From Cryptomeria japonica (lineage: Eukaryota; Streptophyta; Pinopsida; Cupressales; Cupressaceae), in NCBI RefSeq assembly GCF_030272615.1, contig NC_081405.1:473606008-473670007 (forward strand): a stretch of DNA of 64,000 bases, given 5' to 3'. Under the pieces are notes generated by a model, which was given only the letters and a program-made list of their open reading frames with translations, did no database searches and was not told the origin of the DNA. Both the position numbers and the translations under genes were made by a program. Shown here piece by piece: positions 35,801 through 47,340 of this stretch (within the stretch, counting starts at the first letter, position 1; every line of letters begins with the position of its first letter).

Positions 35801-37569
35801 CCAAGATGTATCTCCCTTTAATGAAGCCAGTTTGGGTGGGGCATATAAACTTAGGGAGGATATGTTTGAGCCTTAAGGTGAGCAATTTAGCAAGGATCTT
35901 GTAAGAAACATTGAGTAGAGTAATAGGGCGCCAGTTTTTGATTAAAGTCTTGGCCCCTTCTTTGGGTATAAGTTTGAACAACTCTCTATTAATGTTAATT
36001 CCCAGAGTTCCAGTCTTGATGGCTTCATTATAGATCTCAAGAAGATCATCAACTATCACTGAAATATTGGCCTTATAAAACTCTATAGTAAGCCCATCCA
36101 GTCCTAGGGCTTTTTCATTATTAAGGGAGTTAATAGCTCTAATAATCTCCTACATTGAGAAGGGTCTACTGAGAGAGATAACCTCATCGGGAGATACAAG
36201 CTTAGGAATAAGATCCTTGCATTTGACCCTTGCAGCCTTTGAAGTAGGGGAGTCTTCAGAAGAGAAGAGTTGCTTATAGAATTTACTGAACTCATTCAAG
36301 ATTTCCTCATCAGCAGCAATTTCCTTGCCATCCGCCCATACCTTATCAATCCTCTCCTTACATTGTTTTTGCTTCAGAATTTTGAAAAATAACTTTGAGC
36401 CTTTGTCCCCTTTGTCAAGCCAGAGCATCCTGGATTTGGTTCGGGAACATAGTACCTTATGATGTTGTCTTTTCCAGAGCTCATCTCTAGCAATGGCCAC
36501 TTGGAGATTATGATGAGAGTTGTTGGGGTCATATTGAAGGGCTTGCTTTGTATTGAGCAGATTTGATGATAGAACCAACTCAACTTGCCTAGCATATTTG
36601 GCCTTCTTTTTTCCAATGGTGCCTATTATCTTCTTCCAACTTCTGACCAAGGTATCCCAATTGTTTATATAGGAGCCACTAGTGGGGTTCCACTTATTAA
36701 ACATTCTTATTATATGAATAGCTGCAAGGACATCCTAGTCTTTGAGGAGATTGTTTTTGAGAGTAAATTTGCCTCCATTTTTACTATGAGGCTTATTTTC
36801 ACTCCTAAGAATAATTTCAACAAAGATGGGGTGATGATCCAAGAGGGAGGAAGGTCTGACCACAACTAGGAAGCCTTGGTAGTCTGGGATAAAGGAGAAG
36901 AAGTCCTTATTGGTATAAAATCTATCTAGTCTGGAGTAGATTCTGCTACCAGCTTTCAGGAAGTTGCACCACGTATACCATATGTCCTTATTAACATGCT
37001 TTAATCCTTCTAAAGGGTCAAATAATATCTTCATGCTCTTCATTCTATCCCAGTGGATCTTCTCTCCTCCTTTCCACTCATTTACAATGCCCCTTGACTT
37101 GTCATCCTTGTGCTCTACCATATTGAAGTCACCCCCCAAATTCCATGGGATGTCAGGAAGAGAAGAAAACCACTTCCAAAGCTCAAATCTATCCCTGTAA
37201 TCATTGGGAGCGTATATATTGCACAAGAATGAGGAATCACCATGATGGAAAGTGGCCCACATAGTTATATCACAAGAGGAGATTCTTGAGTCAATGATAG
37301 AGTTTTTCCAATTAGGATTAATAAGGATGGCAACCCCTCCTTTGCCTTTCTCATGATTAGTGAAGAATTTGAGACAGTCCTTCCATATGAAGTTTAGATT
37401 GGTCTCTAGGGTGAAGTTAATAGCTTTAACTTCTTGAAGCAGGAAAAAATCCAAGTCCTTATGACTATTCAACAATCTTCTCACAATATATTTCCTGTCA
37501 GGGGATTCCAACCCCTAGATATTCCAGGATAGACATTTCATGGAGAACGGGTAATTATTTTTCATTTTA

Positions 37570-39414
37570 AAGCCTAAAGGCCTTCCTCTTTTCCTTCTGG
37601 TGAGAGCTTCACCCTCAGAGATTTCCTCATTTGTGAAATCGACATCCTTAAGTTCCTCACCATTAATGGTCAACAAGTTGGATCTTAAATCAATTTCTAT
37701 CTCAGACTCATGAATGTCCACCGAGGAGGCATCTTCCTGGGATTCTCCTTCCGACATACCTATCTCAAGAGTGTATTGGATTCTAGAGTTGACAACTATT
37801 GGAGTAGCCTAGATAATCTCATAAAGGACATTGTCATCATCAACCAAGGTCTTATATTTATCTAGAGTAGGGATCGAGGATGTGATGAGGATAGGATGAG
37901 GGAAGCAATCCTCATGCCCTAGAGGGTCCAATGAATCATTCTACACAAATGTCAACTCTGATGATTTATCCCTAACTTGGGGTTGACATGTTGTGAGAGC
38001 AGATTGAGGATCATCAAGGGTGGGGGGGTTGCAGCCCTACTCCTACTAGCATCATCTCCATGATCAATGCCTTCAAAAGTCCTGACAATTGTTTTGACAT
38101 GAGAGTCCTTGCGGGGGTTGGTCTTTGTCAATTCCTTTAGAGGGGTGTTAGATTCCTCTTACACAATGCCTGTCTTGATGGATTGAGAACTCTGATGCCC
38201 TTTGGCCCTAATCTTCTCTAGGGCCAGTTGTTGAGCATTCTTTTTCTTAGACCTTTTGTTTCCCCTTGAGACCAACTAGAAGACAAAGTCATTGACATTT
38301 TCCAACTGAGAAATGGCTGTAGACACTGCTGAGTGAGGGAGGGATCAACATTGAAGGGACCGAATTTAGAATTAGTGTCAAAAATAGGGGGATCAATAGG
38401 TTGAGTCCTAGGGAGGCTAGACACAGCAACATTAATGGATTTACTTAACAAATCTAGCTTATCTTTAATAGACGGCTCCTCTAAAGGCTTAGCAAAAGGA
38501 TTGAGAGGAGTAGGGTCCCCTTTATTCCTTCCAGACCCAGGTGGGTTAGCAAACAGTTTGGACCTATTCGACAGAATAGGGAAAGAGCGCCTAACGTGCC
38601 CTTCCCTTCTACAAAGGAAGCATGAATTCAAACCCCCTAGGGTTTCCAAAATACAGGTGAAGGAATCATTCTACAATTTAATGTCAAGAAACCTCGGAAT
38701 GTTTACTCTCGGATTGATGGAAATCAAGGCTCTGGCATCCAACTTGGGGACAAGGTTCGCCGAATGATCCACTCTCACCACTTTCCCTATCAAACTTAGC
38801 AATTGCGAAATGAAATTCCAAAAAATGGGGGGGAGATTCTTAATTAACAGCCATCGAGGGCAAGATAAAGCCAAAATTTCTTTATTAACCACATCAAAAG
38901 ACCATTTTAGGGCCCTGAAGGTGGTTTGACCAACAACCCATAATTATTTTTGTAAAACTTCTAACTGTGATTTATTGTCTTTAAAGAAAATAACAAAAAG
39001 ACCTTTCTGGATCATTCTACAGAAAGAAAAACTGAAACCTAGCTTTTTAATCCAGACATTTTTCATCCAATCATCTAGGAATTTCCTCACTGAACATTTA
39101 TCCAGATTAGTTACAACAAAAAAGATAGCAACATCTTGGAGTCTCTTATTTTCAAGTTCTAGGGAATCTACCATGGCATCATTAGGAGAGATAGAGAAAG
39201 TGCAAGGAGCCAAGGTAGGGTCCTTACCTCATCCTCTGGTTCTACCATTACCGTTTGTAGATGAAGCACTTACCAGAGTGAATTTGGCCTCCTTCAAGGC
39301 CTGCACTGCATTACCAGTGATCATGTCTCAGAAGGACTTGCCAATGAATGCTTCCTCGATGACTTTATTCATGGGCAGATGGGTCGAGTTTGCCTCATTA
39401 ATCCCCATCTCCAT
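37570..39414 (-). pseudogene. LINE1 ORF1: DUF4283-like RNA-binding protein
   Basis: Read on the - strand from ATG 39414 (MEMGINEANSTHLPMNK). It is interrupted by several stops and at least one frameshift before the C-terminal part near 37757-37542. Order: a DUF4283-like domain (VAIFFVVTNLDKCSVRKFL, GLFVIFFKDNKSQLEVLQ, PRWLLIKNLPPIFW, KVVRVDHSANLVPKLDARAL), a zinc-knuckle remnant CFLCRREGHVRRSF whose last Cys is Phe, and an acidic tail ending RRKRGRPLGFK. In plant L1 elements this protein binds the element's RNA (known). Its end overlaps the ORF2 start. Confidence 0.75.
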
Positions 39415-39638
39415 CGAGCATTAATTGTTTCTACCCTCCTTCGTGCCTGCAATGAATGCACCTAACTTGGTAAGGGTTAGAAAATAGAGAGGGAAGAAAA
39501 TATTACCACCATGGAGGAGAACGTACGCCTCCTCCACCCACAGGGCTGCTAAGGGTCCACATCAACCTTGGTTGTAGGCCCTAGTTGCAGAGCGCCATCA
39601 TCACGATCAGATGGATCTTGATTCAAATATTTAATATC

Positions 39639-39811
39639 ATAATATAATATTTTATAATCTAATATTATATTATATTATATTATATTATGTATTATATAAT
39701 ATATAATTTAATATAATAATATATTATATATTATATAATATGTAATATATAATATATTATTATATTACTTATAAATTATATAATTTATTTTTTAATTTAA
39801 AATTACAAATA
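39639..39811. repeat. TA-rich tract, right part
   Basis: Runs of TATTA and ATAATATA, the counterpart of 25212-25435. It ends at the fourth GATATC palindrome. Confidence 0.8.
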
Positions 39812-39849
39812 AAAATCGGATATCTAATTTTATGCGATATCTGATTTGC
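39812..39849. repeat. GATATC-centred palindromes, copy 4 (double)
   Basis: AAAATCGGATATCTAATTTT (39812-39831) is followed at once by GATATCTGATTT (39836-39847). With copy 3 (25192) it brackets the TA-rich tract in inverted orientation, like ends of a small MITE-like element (inference). Confidence 0.65.
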
Positions 39850-39994
39850 TTAGGTGTTTACCATGCTAAGGTGTACTCACACCCAAGCCAAGAAAAAGTC
39901 AACATGGATTTTCGCATTTTTAGGTGAGTGGAGAAGGCTATTTTTTTCACATCGCCACTTTTTGGCCCCCCATGATCCCGCACTAACCCTCATA

Positions 39995-40393
39995 AGAATA
40001 ACAACTCCTATAGAACCCTACAATGATGATGTACTAACAAAGGTTCTACAACTAATTGTGGATAGTCTTCATTAGTTACATGATATCAAAGCCCCTAGTT
40101 TTGGTTATAGGGCTAAGATCTTAGAAATTATGGCAAGAGCTAGATCATTTGTCATTATGTTGGATTTCAACTATGATAAATTGATTCTTCAAATTTTTCA
40201 ATGTTTTTTAACCCAAGTCAGAAAACAACATTCAGACAGCATTAAAGCAAGTATGCAAACTATTTTGTCCTTAATTATGGATGGAGATGATGATATATGC
40301 ATGAAGTTGCAATCAAATTTGTTAGCCATTAGGAGAAAGGAGTTGATTGTCTCACCTAGTACTCATGAGTTCTCAAAAAGGTTGATTGAGTAG
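39995..40393 (+). pseudogene. PDS5: PDS5-like cohesin cofactor, second piece
   Basis: This frame takes up plant PDS5 homology where 1956-2369 stops. RITTPIEPYNDD corresponds to the family's RITAPDAPYDDD, LQLIVDSL to FQLIVSSF, KILEIMARARSFVIMLDF to SILETVAKVRSCVVMLDL, and then IFQCFLTQVRKQH, MQTILSLIMDGDDDI and LAIRRKELIVSPS continue the same HEAT repeats. One TAG (40073) interrupts it, and a TAG at 40391 ends it near the family's GEKV position. Collinearity with the first piece across 37.6 kb of transposons implies one disrupted locus or one gene with a giant intron. No further PDS5 homology follows. Confidence 0.8.
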
Positions 40394-40429
40394 AAAATTG
40401 AAAGGTTCAAGAAATAGTTGACTAAAAAT

Positions 40430-43003
40430 GAACTAATCTTGATGGGTTTACTAGTTATAGGATCTCCCAAAAAGAGTAAGAACCAAATGAGGAGATAGAA
40501 GATTTGTTTCTCATGTCAGGAGGCTTGGGCACCTAATAATAATTGTGTAGTTAATAAGGAGAAAGATCTATTTCCAAGTAGTGATGGGGACAAAGATACA
40601 AATGTGAAAGGTGCCTTGACTAATGAGGAGAAAGCTACAACAACAGCTTTGTATACATCTGAAATTGGGCATGCCAAAAGAAAAAAAGATAATGAATTCC
40701 AATCAGCTAAGGATGACATTATGGAGGCAGAATCAATTACCATAGGTGTGGGGTATACAAAACTCTTAATCGGTGACTTGCAAATTATTATTGAAACTAG
40801 TGAAGAGAAGAACTCCTTTGATGAGTCCATATATGATCATATGTAGTGGTGTTCCATTATTACTACATGGAGAGTGCATGACATCATCAAGAGATACAAT
40901 TAAGTGTGATGGTGAAAATGTTCATACAGTTGAGAACGAATAAAAAAATTCAATGTGTGACAAGCTTTTTTCTTTAGATGAATTTGAACAAAATCCTTTA
41001 GCTTTGCAAGATTTGAAGGATAGATTATTGGTCACAGAGGAGAAGATTGTGCAAGTATTAAAAAGGGCGGATGATTATCACAAATACATTGAATATATTA
41101 TTTGGAAAACTCAAACCAAGGAGAGACAAAAAGGAGTTGCGAGTGGAGTCACTAGTACTGAATTGCACTCAATCAAAGAAGCATTTGAAAAGATGAAATC
41201 AGATTACTTACACTTGTTTATGGATAGGAATCTTGCTATCAAGTTTGCAAGAGACAAGGAAAAAGAGGCTAATGATATTTGCTACTAGATAAGTATGACT
41301 CATTTCTCTCTATACAAAGCAAAAAATCAAATATCTACTACATCTATAACCATGGAACAAGAAGTTGGTACAAGGGAGATGGAGATCAAAACAATAGTAG
41401 AAGGGATTGATGAGTTCCTTAGGAGGGAAATGGGGCACCATGATTCCAAAGAGATCCAATATGTTGATGAAAGGATTGAAGAGCTTCACAAGGAAGTATC
41501 TTGAATCCTTGTGACATCAATTGAAGAAGATTTATTTGAGGCACCACATGTCTCTGCATAGCCTCCATGTGGTGAATTTTTGAAGGGAAATATTTTAGGA
41601 ATCCATTCCTTAGAAAAAAGAAACCACGTGGGTTTTAAACTTTATAGATCAAGATGAGCTAATCTAGCAATAATCAGAATATCTATAGGAATCTCCATAC
41701 TAACACCAATGCAATAAGGGTATATGAGACTCTTTTGCAGTCTTGTGTGTTACCAGAGTGTCTTCCTAGGAGGATAACATATTTGGAAATCATTTGGTAA
41801 ATCACTTGAGTTGATACAATACATTTAAGAAAAGGAAGGAAGACTTCATTATTTCCCACTTCATGTAAATTTATAGATTTCACTATTACTAACAAGGATG
41901 GCCTTGATAGGACTTATTCTATATTGCAATCCTCTAAAATAAGGTTTAAAAGAGTAAATGATTTTGATCTAGAAGGGTTCATAAACACATTAGAGAATAA
42001 TTTTACTCATGTCATGGGTTATGAAGAAGATATAATAAGCAGTTGTTCCCTAGTTCAAGAAGTTTATGAAAGGAGAAAAGGTGGAACATGGCAATGAAAG
42101 CTGAAGAGATTAGAAAGCAGAGAGAGATGAATTTCCTTGCTTTCTTCAATGATGAAGAAAATAATTTTGTGAGAATTGAGAAACTTACTGATAGTGTAGA
42201 ATCCTTTCTAAAAAGGGATATAGTTAAACAAGGAAAACAATAAAAGTTTGTTGTTGATAAAGAAAAGCAAGAAGAGCCTCTAGCCAAGAAAATGAAAATG
42301 GTAACAAAACAACAAGAGAAAAACAAGGGGATTCAAATAATTCATATTGAAGAAGAAGAAACCCAAAATGTTAAGCAAGAAACACGAGTATCCACCATAT
42401 CCTCTTGTTGACTATCCACCCTCACCTCCTCCTCAAGGTCAAACATCAAGGATGATAGCTCTTGTCATGCTGCCAAGTAGGGCTTTAGAAAACTTGAAGA
42501 TTACAGATGCCCCTACTAGTGATATAAGATCATTGACCTACAATCAATTTATGGATGATGAAGAATTTGTGAAGACACAAGAATTCAAAGATTTTGTGTT
42601 AACAAGAAAGAGAAGAATAATAAATGAGGGTGAGAGAAGAAACGAATAACGGTTGTCATTAGAGGAGTACAATTGGGGAGGATATTTTGAAATAATTTGA
42701 TTTCAAAACTAATAATGTCACTCCAAAAGAAGGTAAATAAATGGTTAAAGATGCTGAAATTATTTTATTGTCTGGATAGGATATTGTGACCACACTCACT
42801 TTCCATATTGCAATGAAATAAAATAAGATAATTTATCATTCAGAAGAGGAGGTTGAAAAGGATTTCTTTGGCTTAGATTTCAGTCAAACTTTTTCATTTT
42901 TTGCTATATGGGGTTTCGCTCAAAATACTAAAAAAAGAAAAATGTGTTCCAAAATTTTGATCAATTAAGTGGAAGTTCATTCATAAGAAGAGTAGCAGAT
43001 ACT
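40430..43003 (+). other. Element F, left half: unrecognised coding-like sequence
   Basis: It begins with a degenerate Gypsy-type Gag knuckle (CFSCQEAWAPNNNC, Cys at 40505; the usual His is Asn) in the same frame as the PDS5 piece. Charged, coiled-coil-like frames follow: 40604-40846; 40953-41504 with one stop (VTEEKIVQVLKRADDYHKY, EAFEKMKSDYLHLF); DFDLEGFINTLENNFTHV near 41950; and 42347-42649. It ends QLSGSSFIRRVADT at the E insertion and continues beyond it at 57558. No pol domain was seen. I do not recognise the family; a decayed non-autonomous retroelement is the best guess. Confidence 0.5.
42999..43003. other. Target-site duplication of the E array
   Basis: ATACT before the first E LTR; ATACT again at 57558-57562 after the last. 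Confidence 0.88.
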
Positions 43004-43887
43004 TGATGCAATCAAGGTAGGGAGATCCAATGAAGGATAACCCATCCTTGTAGCCTAACACAAACACCATGCAAAATATACTGGTAACAAGTAACAATGC
43101 CAGATAAAGCAAAAGAACAACCGATAACAACGCATAAAACATAACTAGTAAACAGTATGAACAAATATTATAACAACTTGAATAATTACATACACCACAC
43201 ACTGGATCATAGTCAAGGATACAAAAATGCTTACAACACAAACATAAGATCCATAGATCATCCACATATCAAATTGGCCTCCAGAAACAGTTTGTCGGTT
43301 CAACCCTAATCTGGACCTCAGCCCTTCCAGCTTCAGTCCACTGGACCAGAATATTACCGGTTCTACATCTCCGCTAGTTCTCTAAACTCTATCTTCTATC
43401 TTTTCAAATGATTCACAAACTTCTATTTATACATTCCACAAATAATAACAACTTGATCAAGTCGTCCTAAAGACCAACTGATTCATGAAACATGCTAACG
43501 GTAACATGTCGGCTCAAAATCATTAAGAACAACTTCCAATGCACAAAACATCATATGGTCTTCTAGGAGCATCAAAAAAGACATAAGAAACATAAATCAA
43601 CAATCTAAAAGTCACGGAGATCAACCACAACCCGATCCAGCTTTGCTCAACACACTACAAGACTAACCGGTAAGAACATATCAACCGAGTCAATACCGGA
43701 ACCGATATCTCACCAGAATCAAATCCAAATGCCATGAAACTTGAACAAGATAAAGACAATGAGCTCAAGGGAATAAATCCAAATCCACAATGATAAACTC
43801 TCTAACAAGAAGAAATGCCATGATCTCCAAGCAGTTCCACTACTAACTGCCTCAAATGGTAAGAACTACAATGGTGCTCTTGCATCA
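43004..43887 (-). repeat. E LTR copy 1
   Basis: 884 bp. TATAAATAG (- strand) at 43431-43423 is a textbook TATA box. Downstream in transcription lies a short run of the 7-bp unit GATAGAA. Confidence 0.85.
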
Positions 43888-44248
43888 GACTCTCAAGGTT
43901 AATTGAAAAGTGAGTCCCATCACTTAATCTGGTTTGATGATCTGTCACTAGGTACTTGAAACTACCTTAGGGGGTTTGACAATTTAACTACAGCTTCCGG
44001 TTGCCTCTCCTTGGCAATCTACCGGTCCATTCTGCAGCTTTCCTCAATCAGCGATCTGTTCAAGTCTCCACCCACAAACTGCCTCAAGCTCAAGCTCTAG
44101 GATCGATAGTCTACCTACAAACCTTGCCCTACCTCATGATCCTCATTATAAACAAATCTACAAGTTGCCTCAAATTCCTCTCCAACCAACTGGTGCATAA
44201 CTGGGTCTTCCTCCAAGAACAGATTCACAAAACAACTCTGATACCATT

Positions 44249-45191
44249 TGATGCAGTCAAGGTAGGGAGATCTAATGAAGGACAACCCATCCTTGCAGTC
44301 TAACAAAAACACCATGCAAAATATACTGGTAATAGGTAACACAATGCCAGATAAAGAAGAAATAACTATTGGTAACAATATAGAATACATAACCGGTAAA
44401 CAATATGAACAAATATTATAACAACTTGAAGAATTACATATGCCACATGTTGGATCGCAGTCCAAGATACAAACAATTCTTACAACGCAAACATAAGATC
44501 TATTGATCATCCACATATCAAATTGGCCTTCAGAAATAGTCTATCGGTTCAACCCTAATCCGGACCTTAGCCCTTCCGACTTCAATCCACCAGACCAAAA
44601 TCTCACCGGTTCTACATCTTTGCTCAATCTGTAAGCTCTATCTTCTATCTTCTATATTCTATCTTCTATCTTCTATCTTCTATCTTCTATCTTCTATCTT
44701 CTATCTTCTCAAATGATTTGCAAACTTCTATTTATATCATCCACAAATAATAACAACTTGATCAAGTCGGCCCAAAGACCAACTGGTTCATGAAACGTGC
44801 CAATGGTAACATGTTGGCTCAAATCATTAAGAACAACTTCCAATGCATAAAACATCATGCGGTCTTCCGGGAACATCAGAAAAGACATAAGAAACATAAA
44901 CTAATGATCTACAAGTCATGAAGATCAACCGCAACCCGATCCAACTTCTCTCAATACACTACAAAACTAACTGGTAAGAACATATCAATCTAGCCAATAC
45001 CAGAACCGATATCTCACTGGAATCAAATCCAAAAGCCATGAAACTTGAACATGATAAAGACAACAAAATCAAGGGAATAAATCCAAATCCACAATGCTAA
45101 ACTCTCAAGCAAGAAGAAATGTCATGATCTCCAAGCAATTCCACTGCTAACTGCCTCAACCGGTAAGAACTACACTAGTGCTCCTGCATCA
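44249..45191 (-). repeat. E LTR copy 2, expanded 7-bp microsatellite
   Basis: 943 bp. The CTTCTAT run (about 44635-44709) has nine or more units, against two or three in copies 1 and 3. This accounts for most of the extra length. Confidence 0.85.
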
Positions 45192-45552
45192 AAATCTCAG
45201 GGTTAATTGAAAAGTGAGTCCCATCACTTGATCTGGTTTAGTGATCTATCAGTAGGTACTTGCAACTACCTCAGGGGGTTCAACGATCTGACTACAGCTT
45301 TTGGTTGCCTCTCCTCGGCGATCTACCGATCCACTTTGCAACCTGCCTCAATTGATGATCTGTTCAAGTCTCCACCCACTAATTGCCTCAAGCTCAAGCT
45401 CTAGGATAGATGGTCTACCTACAAACCTTGCTCTGCCTCATGATCAATGATCTGAACAAGTCCACAAGTTGCCTCAACTTCCTCTCCAACCAACTGGTGC
45501 ATAATCGGGTCTTCTTCCAACAACAAGTTAAAAAACTAGCACTGATACCATT

Positions 45553-46442
45553 TGATGTAGTCAAGGTAGGGTGATCCAATAAAGGATAGCCCATCCTTGC
45601 AGCCTAAAACAAACACCATGCAAAATATATCGGTAAACGGTAACACAATGCCAGATAAAGCAGAAAGAACAACCAGTAACAACACAAAATACATAACTGG
45701 TAAACAATATGAACAAATCTTATATCAACTTGAAGAATTACATATGCCACATGTTGGATCACAATCCAAGATACAAACAATGCTTACAATACAAACATAA
45801 GATACACAGATCATCCACATATCAAATCAGCCTCCGGAAACAATATGCCAGTTCAACCCTAATCTAGACCTCATCCCTTCCATCTTCAATCCATCTGACC
45901 AGAATCTAACCGGTTCTACATCTTCACTCAATATTTAAACTTTGTCTTCTATCTTCTATCTTCTCAAATGATTCACAAACTTCTATTTATACCGCCAATA
46001 ATAACAACTTGATCAAGTCGGCCCAAAGATCAACCGGTTCATGAAATGTGCTAACAATAACATGTTAGCTCAAATCATTAAGAACAACTTCCAATGCACA
46101 AAACATCACGCGGTCTTCCGGGAACATTGGAAAAGACATAAGAAACATAAATCAATGATCCACAAGTCACAAAGATCAACCAGAACCCAATCCAACTTTG
46201 CTCAACACTCTGCAAGACTAATCGATAAGAACATATCAACCGAGCAAATATCGGAACCGATATCGCACCAGAATCAAATCCAAATGCCATGAAACTCGAA
46301 CATGAAAAAGACAATGAACTCAAGAGAATAAATTGAAATCCACAATGCTAAACTCTCAAACAAGAAGAAATGCTACTATCTCCAAGCAATTCCACTGCTA
46401 ACTGCCTCAATTGGTAAGAACTACATTGGTGCTCCTGCATCA
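45553..46442 (-). repeat. E LTR copy 3
   Basis: 890 bp, starting TGATGTA. The adjoining primer site has one change (CACTGATACCA). Interior 3 after it has a 47-bp direct duplication (about 46446-46540) and is cut at 46783 by element C. Confidence 0.85.
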
Positions 46443-46933
46443 GACTCTCAGGGTTAATTGAAAAGTGAGTTCCATCACTTGATCTGGTTTGGCTCTCAGG
46501 GTTAATTGAAAAGTGAGTTCCATCACTTGATTTGGTTCGGCGATCTATCAGTAGGTTCTTGAAACTACCTCAGGGGGCTCAACAATATGACTACAACTTT
46601 TGATTGCCCACCCTTGACGATCTACCAGTCCACTCTGCAGCCTGCCCCAATCGGCAATCTGTTCACTTCTCCACCCACTAACTAAAGCTCAAGCTCTAGG
46701 ATCGACAGTCTACCTTCAAACCTTTCTCCACCTCATGATCGGTGATCTAAACAAGTCGACAAGTTGCCTCAACTTCCTCCACAAATTGGCATTTTGATAT
46801 TGTTTTGTATGACTGGTAAATGATATGATTGTCATTGTTGGCAACATCATCTCCTTAGTCTTCATAGTCCATCGGTAGTAAGTATACTAGGATACTGAAG
46901 TCAATTGGCTAAGAAATAAGTAAATAGGATAAA

Positions 46934-47047
46934 CAGTGAGTAGACTAACAAGCAGTGAGTAGACCGACAAGCAATGAGTAGATCGACAAGCAATGAGTAG
47001 ACTGGAAAGCAGTAAGTAGGTCGGGTAGCGGTGACTAGTTCGACATA
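46934..47047 (+). repeat. Six 19-bp repeats in U3 of element C
   Basis: Units start at 46934, 46953, 46972, 46991, 47010 and 47029. The 3' LTR has the same block from 53607. About 290 bp upstream of the TATA box, so enhancer-like repeats are plausible. Confidence 0.8.
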
Positions 47048-47330
47048 GAAGAGGTCCACCGGCTAAGCAAAGAACAAAATGGTATTCAAGAGGAAAGTGG
47101 CTAGACATATTTTTATCGGTTCACCGGAAGAGTCTATAACTGATAGACTAGTAACGTTCAGTTACATTCAACTAAATTGGGAGTCTTCTCCAGTCAACCA
47201 ACAAACTTATCGACATACTCGACTGTATTGACAGAGATTCTTGCAATGTTTTCAGAGGCATGATTTAAGGCATGATAATGGAATTTTGAAAGAATTTTTT
47301 TGGAGGGAAAGATGGCGACAGACTAAAAGG

Positions 47331-47340
47331 TCTATAAATA
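47331..47340 (+). promoter_or_regulatory. TATA box of element C
   Basis: TCTATAAATA followed by CACATATCTC; repeated at 54004-54013 in the 3' LTR. Confidence 0.7.

Larger units (their letters stand above)
25657..37541 (-). pseudogene. LINE1 ORF2: endonuclease, reverse transcriptase, zf-RVT
   Basis: Start MKCLSWNI at 37541 is the usual opening of the L1 AP-type endonuclease and is followed by a stop (37515) where R/W is expected. The endonuclease runs to about 36735 (FLLQEVKAIN, GGDFNMVEHKDDKS, SRLDRFYTN, LLDHHPIF). RT follows: LGLDGLTIEFYK, IPKEGAKTLIKNWRPITLLN, GFIKGRYIL at 35810, then across the B insertion MFLLDFKKAYDRIEW (27870-27815) and RKGCPLAP. The catalytic FADD/YADD box is FPDD (27528-27517), probably dead. 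A C-terminal zf-RVT-like CSICKIRETSRHIFFDC is near 26220. Without B and one TSD it has 3,999 nt, 1,333 codons, normal for the family. In-frame stops are mostly TAG. It makes DNA from its own RNA at a nicked target. Confidence 0.9.
25436..39638 (-). mobile_element. LINE1: plant L1-type retrotransposon, split by element B
   Basis: On the - strand: ORF1 (39414 to about 37570), ORF2 (37541-25657), a short 3' UTR and a run of seven A (TTTTTTT at 25437-25443 region on +). Removing element B with one TSD leaves about 6.3 kb, a full-length plant L1. ATAATATAATATT occurs at 25423-25435 and again at 39639-39651, a possible 13-bp target duplication. Because the surroundings are TA-rich this could be chance. 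The many in-frame stops mean the copy is inactive. Confidence 0.85.

Noticed and set aside
42981..43265. Cys/Leu/Val-rich - strand frames resembling a membrane protein (also 44115, 55325, 56588)
   Set aside because: They are the same stretch of the E LTR in each copy, disrupted by different changes. A repeated LTR shadow is the simpler reading.
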